Source of the DNA: a virus
IMG/VR virus record: IMGVR_UViG_3300027708_000217
Span: 1 to 32,406 of that record
DNA length: 32,406 nt
Direction: 5' to 3' (one strand)
The notes beneath the pieces were generated by a model. It saw only the letters and a program-made list of their open reading frames with translations, did no database searches and was not told the origin of the DNA. Shown one piece after another: positions 1 to 7,976 of this stretch (positions are counted from its first letter, which is position 1; each line of letters begins with the position of its first letter). The position numbers were made by a program, and so were the translations under genes.

Positions 1-833
1 TCAGTAATATTTGAAACTTTAACGGCTGTTGTTGCAGAAGTACCATTTAAAGTTTGTGTTGCTGAAAATGTTTGTGCAGTATTAGTTAACGCAATATTTG
101 CGCCTGCTAACGTCGTGGCACCAGTTCCGCCATTTGCAATTGGTAATGCGGTGCCTGACAATGTAAGAGCTAATGTTCCAGTAGTGGTAACGGGGCTACC
201 TGATACGCTTAAAAACGCGGGTACAGTCATTGCTACCGAGCTGACCGTACCTTTATTGTTAAATGTTGTCCAATCAGTTGAAGATAACGCTCCACGATTA
301 CTTGCGGAAGCCGTAGGTACATTTAATGTAATAACAGGGGTTGTTGTGCTTGTTGCAACTGTAGAACTAAGATCAGTACCTGTTGTACCTAATGTCAACG
401 CTGCAACTGATGTTACCGTACCTAATGGATTAACTGACCAAGAAGTATTTGTGCCGTCTGTAGTAAGAAATTTGTTTGAGTTGCCTGTTTGGCTTGGTAC
501 CAATGCGTTAAATGCTGCATTAGCTGTTATTTGTCCTGTACCGCCATAAGCAATACCAAGTGCGCTACTAAGATTAAGTGTATTAGTTGATAATATTGCG
601 CCATCAAAAGTTAATGCAGAACTATCTTGCAACAAACCTGCGGTACCAGCATAAGGTATTCGACCACTTGTTAAAGCTGAGTTGGTAATGCTACTTGCGG
701 TGATTGCACGGCCAGCCGTTAAATTAGCAACGGACACTTTAGCTGTTACACCACTTTGTACAATAGGCAATACTTCCGTGCCTGTTAAAGGTGTAACTGC
801 TGCGGGTAACGCGGATATTTTTACATTTGCCAT
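1..833 (-). CDS. Tail fibre protein, N-terminal part (cut by the left edge)
   Basis: This gene starts at ATG 833-831 behind GGGGT and runs off the left edge without a stop after 277 codons. The N-terminus (MANVKISALPAAVTPL, then TEVLPIVQSGVTAKVSVANL) is the typical start of phage tail-fibre proteins, presumably the virion-attachment end. It is followed by low-complexity, Gly/Thr/Ser/Ala-rich beta-type sequence with the recurrent fibre motifs IAYGGTGQ, FLTTDGTNTSWS and ALSSTDWTTFNNKG. Proteins of this kind form trimeric fibres that touch the host surface. It is the last visible gene of the leftward packaging/virion operon. The fibre C-terminus at 31873-32406 could be the other end of the same gene or of a relative, but the two ends do not join in frame directly. 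Family assignment is confident; the receptor-binding end is not visible. Confidence 0.85.
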   Translation of the reverse strand, partial: MANVKISALPAAVTPLTGTEVLPIVQSGVTAKVSVANLTAGRAITASSITNSALTSGRIPYAGTAGLLQDSSALTFDGAILSTNTLNLSSALGIAYGGTGQITANAAFNALVPSQTGNSNKFLTTDGTNTSWSVNPLGTVTSVAALTLGTTGTDLSSTVATSTTTPVITLNVPTASASNRGALSSTDWTTFNNKGTVSSVAMTVPAFLSVSGSPVTTTGTLALTLSGTALPIANGGTGATTLAGANIALTNTAQTFSATQTLNGTSATTAVKVSNIT

Positions 834-858
834 TTTTTTCTACCCCAACATACCTTTG

Positions 859-1356
859 TTAAACGCTAAGTGAATTAACCTTATCTTGAAACGCTTTAAT
901 TCGTGCATCAAATTCCGCTTGATCAGAAACCAATTTAGCTTGAGCAACTTTTAAAGCCGTTTCAGCATCAATTAAAGCATCTTCACGGGAATTTGCCGAA
1001 TTTTCACGGGTTGTTAATTCTTTTTCTTTTGTTTTTACATACGCATCAAGCTCTGCTCTTTGACTAGTTAATGATTTAAGTAAATCATTTGACTCAGCTT
1101 TTTTTGCTTTGGCTTCATCAGCGTCTGCTTTAGCAGTTGCTAAAACATCATCGCTTGTGGCTTTGCTAGATGCAGCGTAAACATCTGCTTCCGCGCGTAA
1201 TCTATTAGCATCTTGTACCGCAGATATAGCACCTTGGCGTTGCGCTAATTCATCTCGCGCAGCCATCATTTGAGCTAAATCTAAAGGAAATTGCTTAGTA
1301 AAGTAATCAATAGCTTTATCGTAGCTAACGTGGTTATTATCTCCAGAGATGTCCAT
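859..1356 (-). CDS. Coiled-coil protein next to the tail fibre
   Basis: Encodes 165 aa, almost entirely charged and helical. From about residue 35 to 160 it is rich in Ala, Lys, Glu, Asp and Gln with heptad-like spacing (for example LLKSLTSQRAELDAYVKTKE), so a long coiled coil is the obvious prediction. The short N-terminal segment, HVSYDKAIDYFTKQFPLDLA, looks separate. It lies between the 101-aa virion-type gene and the fibre gene in the same leftward operon. Its job is not recognisable: a fibre-assembly chaperone, a connector or a small scaffold are all possible. A purely helical coiled coil is also what scaffolding proteins look like, but the position far from the portal makes that only a guess. 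Confidence 0.75.
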   Translation of the reverse strand: MDISGDNNHVSYDKAIDYFTKQFPLDLAQMMAARDELAQRQGAISAVQDANRLRAEADVYAASSKATSDDVLATAKADADEAKAKKAESNDLLKSLTSQRAELDAYVKTKEKELTTRENSANSREDALIDAETALKVAQAKLVSDQAEFDARIKAFQDKVNSLSV

Positions 1357-1365
1357 AATTTACCT

Positions 1366-1671
1366 TTAAGCGTAGTAAGATATATTTATTTTAGCACTTG
1401 CTGTTTGCTCAATAAATTTAATCTGTGTTAAATCACCGTCATATTGTAATGTTACGCCGACGGCTAATGGCATACCTACTGTTGCTGTTGGTGCAACGCC
1501 ATCATCACGCCACCGAACTGCTTGGCTTTCAGGTGTTATTAAAGCAATAACAGGCTTTTGATTTAGACCATTTAAGTCACGAACTGGCACAGTTAATGCA
1601 GTAGATGCGCTTAAAGATGTGATTTGTTGATAGCCTAATCGAGTGGTAATAGCTTTTAAGTTAAGTGACAT
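1366..1671 (-). CDS. Conserved phage structural-type protein, 101 aa
   Basis: Encodes 101 aa with a beta-rich look and no membrane segment. The central block VRWRDDGVAPTATVGMPL, followed by LQYDGDLTQIKFIEQT and ending KINISYYA, is a pattern I recognise from small proteins in the head/tail cluster of many tailed phages, where it is usually left as hypothetical; I cannot confirm this by search. The start ATG (1671-1669) overlaps the stop of the upstream 46-aa gene by one base (TAATG) and is preceded by AGGAGG, so translation is probably coupled. A decoration or tail-associated role is an inference from position only. Confidence 0.8.
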   Translation of the reverse strand: MSLNLKAITTRLGYQQITSLSASTALTVPVRDLNGLNQKPVIALITPESQAVRWRDDGVAPTATVGMPLAVGVTLQYDGDLTQIKFIEQTASAKINISYYA

Positions 1672-1811
1672 TATATCCTCCTAGATTGCGTAAACGACCT
1701 AATTTCAATAAATTTTACATCATTTCCAACTACAGGGGGGATTATATTTAATCCAAATGAAACACCCCATGCTTTTGCAAAAGAATAACCCCAAGCTTTT
1801 GATGGCCCCAT
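1671..1811 (-). CDS. AWG-repeat microprotein, 46 aa
   Basis: This small gene fills the gap between two clear genes. It starts at ATG 1811-1809, sharing one base with the stop of the 273-aa gene (TAATG), and its TAA shares one base with the next start. The product begins MGPSKAWGYSFAKAWGVSFG, containing a duplicated block, KAWGYSFA and KAWGVSFG. It ends IEIRSFTQSRRI. Its final codons contain the AGGAGG that serves as ribosome site for the downstream gene. Short Trp-Gly-Ser repeat proteins at this place are familiar from other phage head/tail clusters, but no function is known to me. The exact TAATG joints on both sides are the main support for it being translated. Confidence 0.72.
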   Translation of the reverse strand: MGPSKAWGYSFAKAWGVSFGLNIIPPVVGNDVKFIEIRSFTQSRRI

Positions 1812-2632
1812 TATACAGGCCCCCAAGGATTTGCTTCAGTACCTGTACCGTCAACAACTAAACCGTTAATTTTAGCAATGTTAACATCTGGTGGTGCAAG
1901 GTTCATTGCAGCAAGAACCGCGGCAGCTAAAGTTGCGTAATCAATACTTCCTGAAGCCGCAGCGTTAAGTTTATTACCCATTGTGCCAGTTACGTTGTAT
2001 TGACTAGCTATAGCTGACCAAACGGCAGCTGCAAGGTTTTCAGGCGATAAAACCGAAGATCCTGTAATGTTTGCTGCCAATTGACCTGTTGCATACGGCA
2101 CTACAGATAATGATCCTGCACCTGACAAGCCTGCTTGAACTGATGCAAAAGCATTTATAGTCGCAGCGACTGCACCTGCACCTGTTAATTGATTGCTAAT
2201 TAAATAAAGCGTACCCAATAAAGTAGGCGGGGGGCTAACATCACCTGCGCCCGTCAAAGCAGCAATTAATTGAGCGATTAAAGTTAAATTGCCGTTAGTA
2301 ACTGTACCGCTACCTGTCAAACTGCTAATAGCATTAAGACCGCCAGCTAAATTTCCTGTTGATACGCCTAAACCATAAATTTGATTAGATGAACCAATTT
2401 GACCTGCTTTTTGAGGAATAAAAAAACTTAATGTAGGGTAACTTCCATTGGGCAAAGCATAAAAATATATTGCCGTAGTGGTTTGGTCTTGCATTAAGCG
2501 ATTACGCCGTCTGCCTGATTGCACAAAATTACTCTGATTACCCGCTTGAATTGTACCTGTTTGACCAGGCAAATACGCCCCCGTATATTTTAGGGGTAAT
2601 TTGTTGTAATTAGAATAATTGCCTACAAGCAT
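1811..2632 (-). CDS. Tail/virion-associated protein with LTGAG-type repeats, 273 aa
   Basis: Encodes 273 aa. Residues 1-90 hold a beta-type domain (MLVGNYSNYNKLPLKYTGAY at the start). Residues 95-190 are a low-complexity stretch with repeated LTG(A/S)G units. A C-terminal part follows, with SPENLAAAVWSAIASQYN, TGTMGNKLNAAASG and VNIAKINGLVVDGTGTEANP. Those C-terminal motifs are common in phage structural proteins of otherwise different build. The gene starts at ATG 2632 behind GGGGAT and follows the 373-aa paralogue with a one-base gap. It probably belongs to the virion, perhaps as a tail or head-surface component. The specific role is not known. Confidence 0.75.
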   Translation of the reverse strand: MLVGNYSNYNKLPLKYTGAYLPGQTGTIQAGNQSNFVQSGRRRNRLMQDQTTTAIYFYALPNGSYPTLSFFIPQKAGQIGSSNQIYGLGVSTGNLAGGLNAISSLTGSGTVTNGNLTLIAQLIAALTGAGDVSPPPTLLGTLYLISNQLTGAGAVAATINAFASVQAGLSGAGSLSVVPYATGQLAANITGSSVLSPENLAAAVWSAIASQYNVTGTMGNKLNAAASGSIDYATLAAAVLAAMNLAPPDVNIAKINGLVVDGTGTEANPWGPV

Positions 2633-2633
2633 T

Positions 2634-3755
2634 TTATCCCCAAGCTACGTCTATACTGCCATAAAAAGCCGAGTTAACTGGTGTTGCTGCGCCTGCATAC
2701 ATTAGCCATTGCAAGTTTGCCCCGTCAAAAATTCTTGGCATACTTGGTAATTGGTTTACTAAATCACGCTCGGAAGCTACACCAACTGTAGTTATAGGCA
2801 AAGTAAATAAAGGCTTTGCTAAGATAACTACTAAAGAACCTGAAGTCATGGTAGCTGATAAGTTAATTGATTCAATTGAACGAATACCTGTATCACCTGC
2901 CGCTAATGGCATAAATGGGCCGTATTTACCCGCACCAGTACCTGCATAAATAATTGAACCAACTGGAGCAGTTGTATTTGCAATTGGTAGTGTTGGACTT
3001 GAAGGAGTTAAACGACCTGATGTACCCGCAGCGTTAGTGTAACCTAATTGAATTGTTGGTGTACCAGCACCCATAACTACAGACGGAACGATAAATGCTT
3101 GTAGTCCTGCACCTGTAGCATATCTTGGTAAAGTCTGTGTACCTGTGAAAGACTGGGCGCCAGTTGTAGTAACGGATGAAACTGTAAACATTGCAACCAT
3201 ATCAACTAGCATCATAGTAGCAGGTGCAGTAGTTGCGGCGGCAGAAAAAGCAGACACATTCAAAATGTTCTTAATAGATGGTGAAACTGCACCGCCTGTG
3301 TAAAGTCCGTTAGTGTTTGCTGTGCCTGTAATGGTTTGCGCAGTAACAGTTTGTGAAATAGATACGTTATATGTACCACCAGCATTTGCGCCCGTACCTG
3401 TACCAAGTGAAGTAATAAATGTACCCGCAGTTACACCTGTACCTGTCAATTGCATACCAATAGTAAACCTATTTGTACCGTGAGTAGTATCAGTAAACAC
3501 CGTACCTGCAATAGAACCGCCAAGCGCTGCTGTTGTGGCTGTAATAGTGGTTGAATCTGATAACGCTTGAAACGCTAAGTTAGCGGTTGAGCCATGTGTT
3601 GAATTTTGAAATGGATTACCTGCACCTGTACTTAAGTCATACCATTGACCAGCTACTTGTGCTGTTGTTGGTAATGCGTTTTTATTCCAGTCGGTTCTAT
3701 TAAACTGCGATGCAGTAATAGCCGAAATAATTTGATCCATCGATTGTAGTGCCAT
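2634..3755 (-). CDS. Virion-type protein, larger paralogue, with beta insertion (373 aa)
   Basis: Encodes 373 aa, related to the 291-aa protein encoded just upstream. Both begin with a short helical segment followed by a FR/NR...W(Y/F)D...GNP block (here SQFNRTDWNKNALP and WYDLSTGAGNP). Both contain LPRY followed by a Gly-rich turn, GDxG(I/V)(K/R)S(I/V), a (L/I)VKPL or LAKPL strand, and end in a ...(I/A)D(V/Q)T(V/A)WG-like tail (here GSIDVAWG). The copy here has about 80 extra residues (roughly 67-150) of Gly/Thr-rich beta sequence, including GTVFTDTTHG, FTIGMQLTGTGVTAGTFIT and YNVSISQTVTAQTIT, a type of segment often found inserted in phage surface proteins. Position right after the portal group suggests a virion protein. 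It could be a decoration, minor head or even an unrecognised coat protein; the sequence alone does not decide. Confidence 0.75.
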   Translation of the reverse strand: MALQSMDQIISAITASQFNRTDWNKNALPTTAQVAGQWYDLSTGAGNPFQNSTHGSTANLAFQALSDSTTITATTAALGGSIAGTVFTDTTHGTNRFTIGMQLTGTGVTAGTFITSLGTGTGANAGGTYNVSISQTVTAQTITGTANTNGLYTGGAVSPSIKNILNVSAFSAAATTAPATMMLVDMVAMFTVSSVTTTGAQSFTGTQTLPRYATGAGLQAFIVPSVVMGAGTPTIQLGYTNAAGTSGRLTPSSPTLPIANTTAPVGSIIYAGTGAGKYGPFMPLAAGDTGIRSIESINLSATMTSGSLVVILAKPLFTLPITTVGVASERDLVNQLPSMPRIFDGANLQWLMYAGAATPVNSAFYGSIDVAWG

Positions 3756-3758
3756 AAT

Positions 3759-4634
3759 TTATCCCCAAACAGTTTGAATAGTACCAATAAAAGTCGATTG
3801 ATTTAATTGATTAAACCCTGGATTCATTAAAATTGATAAATACGCATTATCTTCAATTATAGGCAAATCAAAAAAATCCGTTACTGGGGTTCGCTCCCCT
3901 GTTGTGCCATTTTCACGTAAAATAATTTGTTCAAGAGGCTTAACTAGTATAAACGCTAATAGCCCAATATCAGGCGTATCAAAAGTAACTGACACAATGC
4001 TTTTTACGCCTATATCACCTATAGCCAAAGTTAAAAACGGGTAATTAGAGTTTGGCGTAGCAATATTGCCGTTGTTACCCGTTGCTAATTGACCTGTAAT
4101 TGAAGCTGAACCACAAGTTTGTGGTGGGCTTGTTTTTAAAATATCATCTTGGTTAATGTAGGTAAATCTAAATGTTGGATTACCCGTACCTAACATACCC
4201 GCCATTTGTACTGCTATAACCGATACGCCTTTACCGTTAGTGTAGCGAGGTAAACCATCAAATTGCTGTAAAAATTGCTCATCTGTAGTACCTGTGTCAA
4301 TAAACGGGTAGTAATACAAATAATCCATCAAAATCATTGGCCCACTAGGAAACGCGCCAGACGAAGGTGAAACTGCTAATGTTTTTAAATATGTCTTATA
4401 TCCTAATTGTCCTACTGGCTGATTGTGTGGAATACCACCATTCACAGATTGACTCATTTGTGCGCCAACTAAAGGGCTTGAAGCATAATAAAAAGGCAAA
4501 GGGTTGCCAGGACTTGATGTTGTGTCAAACCAGCAAGAATTAGCAGTTGAGTTAAAGTTTTTACGAAACCCACCTATAAAAGTTTGTCCATTTTCTTCAG
4601 CATCTACTAATGCTTTGAATGACTGAATAGCCAT
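3759..4634 (-). CDS. Virion-type protein, shorter paralogue (291 aa)
   Basis: Encodes 291 aa, beta-rich, with no membrane segment or signal. Notable blocks are FKALVDAEENGQTFIGGFRK near the start, MILMDYLYYYPFIDTGTTDE (about residues 101-120), LPRYTNGKGVSVIAVQMAG, LTLAIGDIGVKSIVSVTFD and a C-terminus ending IGTIQTVWG. The LxDYLxYYPFID pattern resembles conserved phage proteins I recall only as hypothetical. The start ATG 4634 overlaps the stop of the 56-aa zinc-motif gene by one base. It lies immediately upstream of its own enlarged paralogue, so the pair probably arose by duplication. A virion role is inferred from the operon. Confidence 0.75.
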   Translation of the reverse strand: MAIQSFKALVDAEENGQTFIGGFRKNFNSTANSCWFDTTSSPGNPLPFYYASSPLVGAQMSQSVNGGIPHNQPVGQLGYKTYLKTLAVSPSSGAFPSGPMILMDYLYYYPFIDTGTTDEQFLQQFDGLPRYTNGKGVSVIAVQMAGMLGTGNPTFRFTYINQDDILKTSPPQTCGSASITGQLATGNNGNIATPNSNYPFLTLAIGDIGVKSIVSVTFDTPDIGLLAFILVKPLEQIILRENGTTGERTPVTDFFDLPIIEDNAYLSILMNPGFNQLNQSTFIGTIQTVWG

Positions 4635-4804
4635 TATTTTACCGAGCTTGTACCACGCACTACTGCTTCCATATTGGCTAAAACAGGTGCATCTTTATGT
4701 CCGCAAGGTTTGTAAACAATGTCAGAAACTACAAACACAGGTTCGTTACAAGTTGCACACGAATAAGGCGACGTTTCGCCTTTAGCAAGATTTGGCTGTT
4801 CCAT
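4634..4804 (-). CDS. Small zinc-ribbon-like protein, 56 aa
   Basis: This gene of 56 codons links two larger genes: its ATG (4804-4802) shares a base with the stop of the 143-aa gene, and its TAA shares a base with the start of the 291-aa gene (TAATG at both joints). The product has a CATC pair at residues 16-19 and PCGH at 33-36, giving C16, C19, C34 and H36, which is the ligand set of a minimal zinc ribbon. The rest is short and polar. Such miniature zinc proteins occur in phage structural clusters, where their role is not known. Metal binding is an inference from the cysteine spacing. Confidence 0.75.
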   Translation of the reverse strand: MEQPNLAKGETSPYSCATCNEPVFVVSDIVYKPCGHKDAPVLANMEAVVRGTSSVK

Positions 4805-5235
4805 TAAGTTTCCGTAACTGTAAGTGCTGAAGCGTTAAACTGAGGTTGAATACCTGAAGCTACTGCTAATGAACTGTTCAAAGCGCCTGAGTACAAGACG
4901 TTACCTGCGCCAGTTGAGTTAGTACCAATAGCCACATAAGTCAAAGTAGCGCCCGATGCACCGCATTGAGGAAACTGAATCAACGCAGCGTTAACCGCTG
5001 TATTAGTAGAAACTGTCCAACCAGCCGAAGTACGCAATACCGCAATACGTGTGTAGTTCGTGTATGAAGTTTCGTTAGTAAGCTGACTATTACCTGTGCC
5101 TGGATCTGCGGTATGCAAGCTAATATACAAGTTAGTGTAAGGTGAAGATGCGGCATTGTCTGCCATGTTTGCCCAAGCAACGGCGTTAAAAATAAGCTTG
5201 AGCAAATTATTACAAGTGGTGACTGACTTTGCCAT
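4804..5235 (-). CDS. Conserved phage protein with LHTADPG motif, 143 aa
   Basis: Encodes 143 aa. A short helical N-terminus (NNLLKLIFNAVAWANMADNA) is followed by LYISLHTADPG at about residues 36-46, then a polar loop, NYTRIAVLRTSAGWTV and a beta-rich C-terminus with FPQCGASGATLTYVAIGTN. The LHTADPG...NE...YTR arrangement is a widespread phage protein pattern usually annotated as a tail-fibre-like or structural protein. The gene begins at ATG 5235, ten bases after the end of the 120-aa gene, and its stop overlaps the next start by one base. A virion component is likely; head or tail location is uncertain. Confidence 0.78.
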   Translation of the reverse strand: MAKSVTTCNNLLKLIFNAVAWANMADNAASSPYTNLYISLHTADPGTGNSQLTNETSYTNYTRIAVLRTSAGWTVSTNTAVNAALIQFPQCGASGATLTYVAIGTNSTGAGNVLYSGALNSSLAVASGIQPQFNASALTVTET

Positions 5236-5244
5236 AATGTTTCC

Positions 5245-5607
5245 TTATGCTAAAAAGCGAAGTTTATAGAGTGTAGATAAATACAATTGAACAATGTTAT
5301 CAATAATTTGTTGCAACGAGGTATCTGTTTTATCACAGACATCATATCTTGAAGATTCAATTTCTGCAAGTTGTGATTCTAAAAATGCAATAATATTTGA
5401 TGTTTTTTTCGCTGACATAAGGCTAATTGGGCCAATTAAACCATGCCTGCCTTGATATGCTTCGGCAAAATCATCTGCATTATCAATAATATTTTCGTAA
5501 AATTTTTGTAAAGCTTTATGCTTAGAATATGACCTAGTATTTAAATGTACGCTATGTACAACATCTCTAGCTAAAAATAACATACCTACAAAATCACACG
5601 CTTTCAT
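5245..5607 (-). CDS. Helical phage protein, DUF5856-like, 120 aa
   Basis: Encodes 120 aa, predicted all-helical. The features LARDVVHSVHLNTRSYSKHK, ALQKFYENIIDNADDFAEAY and QGRHGLIGPI fit a phage family I remember as DUF5856-like (His, Tyr and acidic residues along helices, with a QGR..GLI turn). The family has no established function that I know. Its ATG overlaps the stop of the portal gene by four bases (ATGA), so it is translated directly after the portal. The conserved His and acidic residues could bind a metal, but no complete site is evident. Confidence 0.75.
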   Translation of the reverse strand: MKACDFVGMLFLARDVVHSVHLNTRSYSKHKALQKFYENIIDNADDFAEAYQGRHGLIGPISLMSAKKTSNIIAFLESQLAEIESSRYDVCDKTDTSLQQIIDNIVQLYLSTLYKLRFLA

Positions 5608-7823
5608 TGTTGCATCCCTTCAGGCGGTGCCATAGGTGGTTGTGGTTGTTCTTGCGTTGGTGATTGTTCATCTTCTTGCATATTCATGCGCATATCTTGT
5701 TGCGAGCCAGAAATAAGGTCGCCTGTATCAATTGCTGCGTGAATAGTACCCATAACAATATCATGGATCTGTTCTTCGCTCATTGAAGCTTGAATCGCAC
5801 TAATTCGCTTAGTTTCAGCATCAAACATCTTAATTTGAGCTTCAAAATCCTTACGTTCAATCTCTTGCATTTCTATAGATTTGCTAACATTTTGCAACAT
5901 AGTATGCATTTGATCCATTTCTTTACCCATTGCTTCAATTTGTTGTTCTGCAGCTTGTAATTCAGGTGATTTATCGTCATTAGACAACAATTTTGGATCA
6001 ATTGTCTTAGCAAACCGTTGTGACATTTCTTGAGCGCCAGGCCAGTCCATATTTTTAATAAATAAATCGCCTGCAACTGCCCAAAGTTGTGGGTTTCCTT
6101 GCAATAATTGACTCATTGCATCTAAAGATTCTTGACGTTTGGTCATATAACTTGGGCCTGTAGTCACACAAACGTCGTAAGTACCGACACTTGGGTTATA
6201 AACCTTTTCCATTACGATTCCTTGCTCATCCGTAATTTTTTTGACGGCTTCAGGCTGTGTTGGATTGATTTTAACCATGTCAACTTCACCATCAATACCT
6301 ACAATACGAGCAATCCGCTCAGTATCGTAAATTTTAGGAATCATATCGACTAATTGACGTGTAATATGACGAATAGCACGAGATAAATTATCGACATAGT
6401 GGTAAGTACCTGTGTCGCCTTGTTTTTCGCGTGCAAGAATAGCTTTCCCCGAGCGTTCGTTGCTTGTGGCACCTAAGCTCGAGTCATACTGTCCAGTTGT
6501 GGACTTGATATCATCAGATGCGCCTGCTTTTGCTTGCAATAAACCACTTGAAGCCATTGGCGGTTGAGCGCGTTGCGGTAAAGGCAATACACCACCCATA
6601 CCATCCGTTACATCTGGGTTAACTTCTAAATACGGCCAATTGGTTGTATTAGCCGTTTTCCAATTTGCTTCATAACCTTCAAATTGACCGCCGTATCCAA
6701 TAAACGGTGCTTTGGGTGCCAAAGCCAACATTTCAGCTTCTTGTGATACCCAATAGTTATACATACGTTGTGCATCTTTAGCGTTTCTAACTAGACCTGA
6801 TACATAAATGCGACCATCTACTTCAAATTCGTTACCAACTACCCGAACGACAGGAATCCATTTGCCTGCCCATTCTCTTTCTTGTAACACTTCAAAACCA
6901 TTAGTTTTTAACCACATAACTTTTTTAACGTCTACCATTCGACTTTTAATAGGCTTTAAACCCATTTGTTTCATTTGTTTATCTTCAGGCGAGTTGTTGT
7001 AATGACTCATATTGCCTGGATAAAGATTCAATTTTGTAGGAATATGTCTGTAATAAAAATACTCGGCAATCCGTACTGTGTTTTCCGTTAACCATTGGCT
7101 AAGTGACGAGTCACCTACACCTTGTGAAATCATTGAGCTAATCGGCGCAGCGTCAGGGAACTGGCGCTCGTACTCGGCTTTGGTTAAATCTTCTGTAACA
7201 AAACAATACTCAGCATCTGATCCGCAAGGGTCTTGAATCGTTGGATCCATGTATACACTAAATGCGTTGCGAATACGACCAATGCGTAAGTCTTGATCAA
7301 AAGACTCGTCGTTACAATATTCAGTTAAAACACGAATATAACCTTCACCGTAAGTTACTTGGTTTTCGCAAGCAGTATCGTATGCTACATCAGCGTCCGA
7401 TATGTACTCAATATGACGTACCATACCGTCAAATATTTCAGCAACTTCAACATCGCCCTTATCGTCTGCTGGAATTACTTTTCCAGAGGGTCGGTTTTGA
7501 CGTTGTTCGTTAGTAACTTGATGGACGTGTTGTGGCAGTTTGTTAATCGTAAGGCAAGGTCTTGCGTTGATAGTCTGTCCTTGAACAGATCCACGAGTTG
7601 CCAATACATCCGCAGGCCATTGCCATTGGTTGTCTGGAGAACCAGCCATAAACCGAAGGTCATCTAGTTCATCTTCTCTTGATTCGCTATACGCTGACAT
7701 TGCCATTTGAAACCGTGAGCGCATAGTAGAAAGGATATCTTTTGGATCTTCACCCGTAGTTGGATTACTACCGTTGTCGGCTACTAAGCCAACAATATTC
7801 ATTGATGATTGGTCGTAGGCCAT
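5604..7823 (-). CDS. Portal protein (P22 gp1-like)
   Basis: Encodes 739 aa, close to the length of the P22 portal (725 aa). Portals form the dodecameric ring at one capsid vertex through which DNA is packaged and ejected. Typical blocks include INARPCLTINKLPQHVHQVT, EQRQNRPSGKVIP near residues 110-120, YDTACENQVTYGEGYIRV, and SSGLLQAKAGASDDIKSTTG in the second half. The C-terminal 150 residues are helical and charged (for example DFEAQIKMFDAETKRISAIQ), as expected for a P22-type barrel or crown, and end in a Gln/Pro/Met-rich tail. The gene starts at ATG 7823, overlapping by one base the stop of the 50-aa basic gene, and follows the terminase genes as in most phages. No recognisable scaffold or coat gene follows it. 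Confidence 0.93.
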   Translation of the reverse strand: MAYDQSSMNIVGLVADNGSNPTTGEDPKDILSTMRSRFQMAMSAYSESREDELDDLRFMAGSPDNQWQWPADVLATRGSVQGQTINARPCLTINKLPQHVHQVTNEQRQNRPSGKVIPADDKGDVEVAEIFDGMVRHIEYISDADVAYDTACENQVTYGEGYIRVLTEYCNDESFDQDLRIGRIRNAFSVYMDPTIQDPCGSDAEYCFVTEDLTKAEYERQFPDAAPISSMISQGVGDSSLSQWLTENTVRIAEYFYYRHIPTKLNLYPGNMSHYNNSPEDKQMKQMGLKPIKSRMVDVKKVMWLKTNGFEVLQEREWAGKWIPVVRVVGNEFEVDGRIYVSGLVRNAKDAQRMYNYWVSQEAEMLALAPKAPFIGYGGQFEGYEANWKTANTTNWPYLEVNPDVTDGMGGVLPLPQRAQPPMASSGLLQAKAGASDDIKSTTGQYDSSLGATSNERSGKAILAREKQGDTGTYHYVDNLSRAIRHITRQLVDMIPKIYDTERIARIVGIDGEVDMVKINPTQPEAVKKITDEQGIVMEKVYNPSVGTYDVCVTTGPSYMTKRQESLDAMSQLLQGNPQLWAVAGDLFIKNMDWPGAQEMSQRFAKTIDPKLLSNDDKSPELQAAEQQIEAMGKEMDQMHTMLQNVSKSIEMQEIERKDFEAQIKMFDAETKRISAIQASMSEEQIHDIVMGTIHAAIDTGDLISGSQQDMRMNMQEDEQSPTQEQPQPPMAPPEGMQQ

Positions 7824-7975
7824 TATTTTTTCATTTTGCTTGGTGTTTTAGACGATGCTGCACGTTTGGTTGCATACGCAATTGCTACTGCTTGCTTAAC
7901 GGGACGTCCCGCATTGACCTCTGCCTTCACGTTAGAACGAAAAGCCTCTTTGTTTGCTGATTTTTTGAGTGGCAT
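7823..7975 (-). CDS. Small basic phage protein, 50 aa
   Basis: The start is placed at ATG 7975-7973 because it has GGGGAG seven bases upstream. An in-frame upstream initiation point at 8008 would add 11 residues that overlap the terminase gene. The 50-aa product begins MPLKKSANKEAFRSNVKAEV and ends in a lysine-rich tail. It contains AGRPVKQAVAIAYATKR, a pattern common to small phage proteins usually encoded between terminase and portal. It is strongly basic and could bind nucleic acid, but nothing proves it. Its stop overlaps the portal start by one base. Confidence 0.8.
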   Translation of the reverse strand: MPLKKSANKEAFRSNVKAEVNAGRPVKQAVAIAYATKRAASSKTPSKMKK

Positions 7976-7976
7976 T

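Noticed and set aside
115-549. A 144-codon open frame on the plus strand at the left edge
   Set aside because: Antisense shadow of the repetitive tail-fibre gene, whose motifs are clear on the minus strand.
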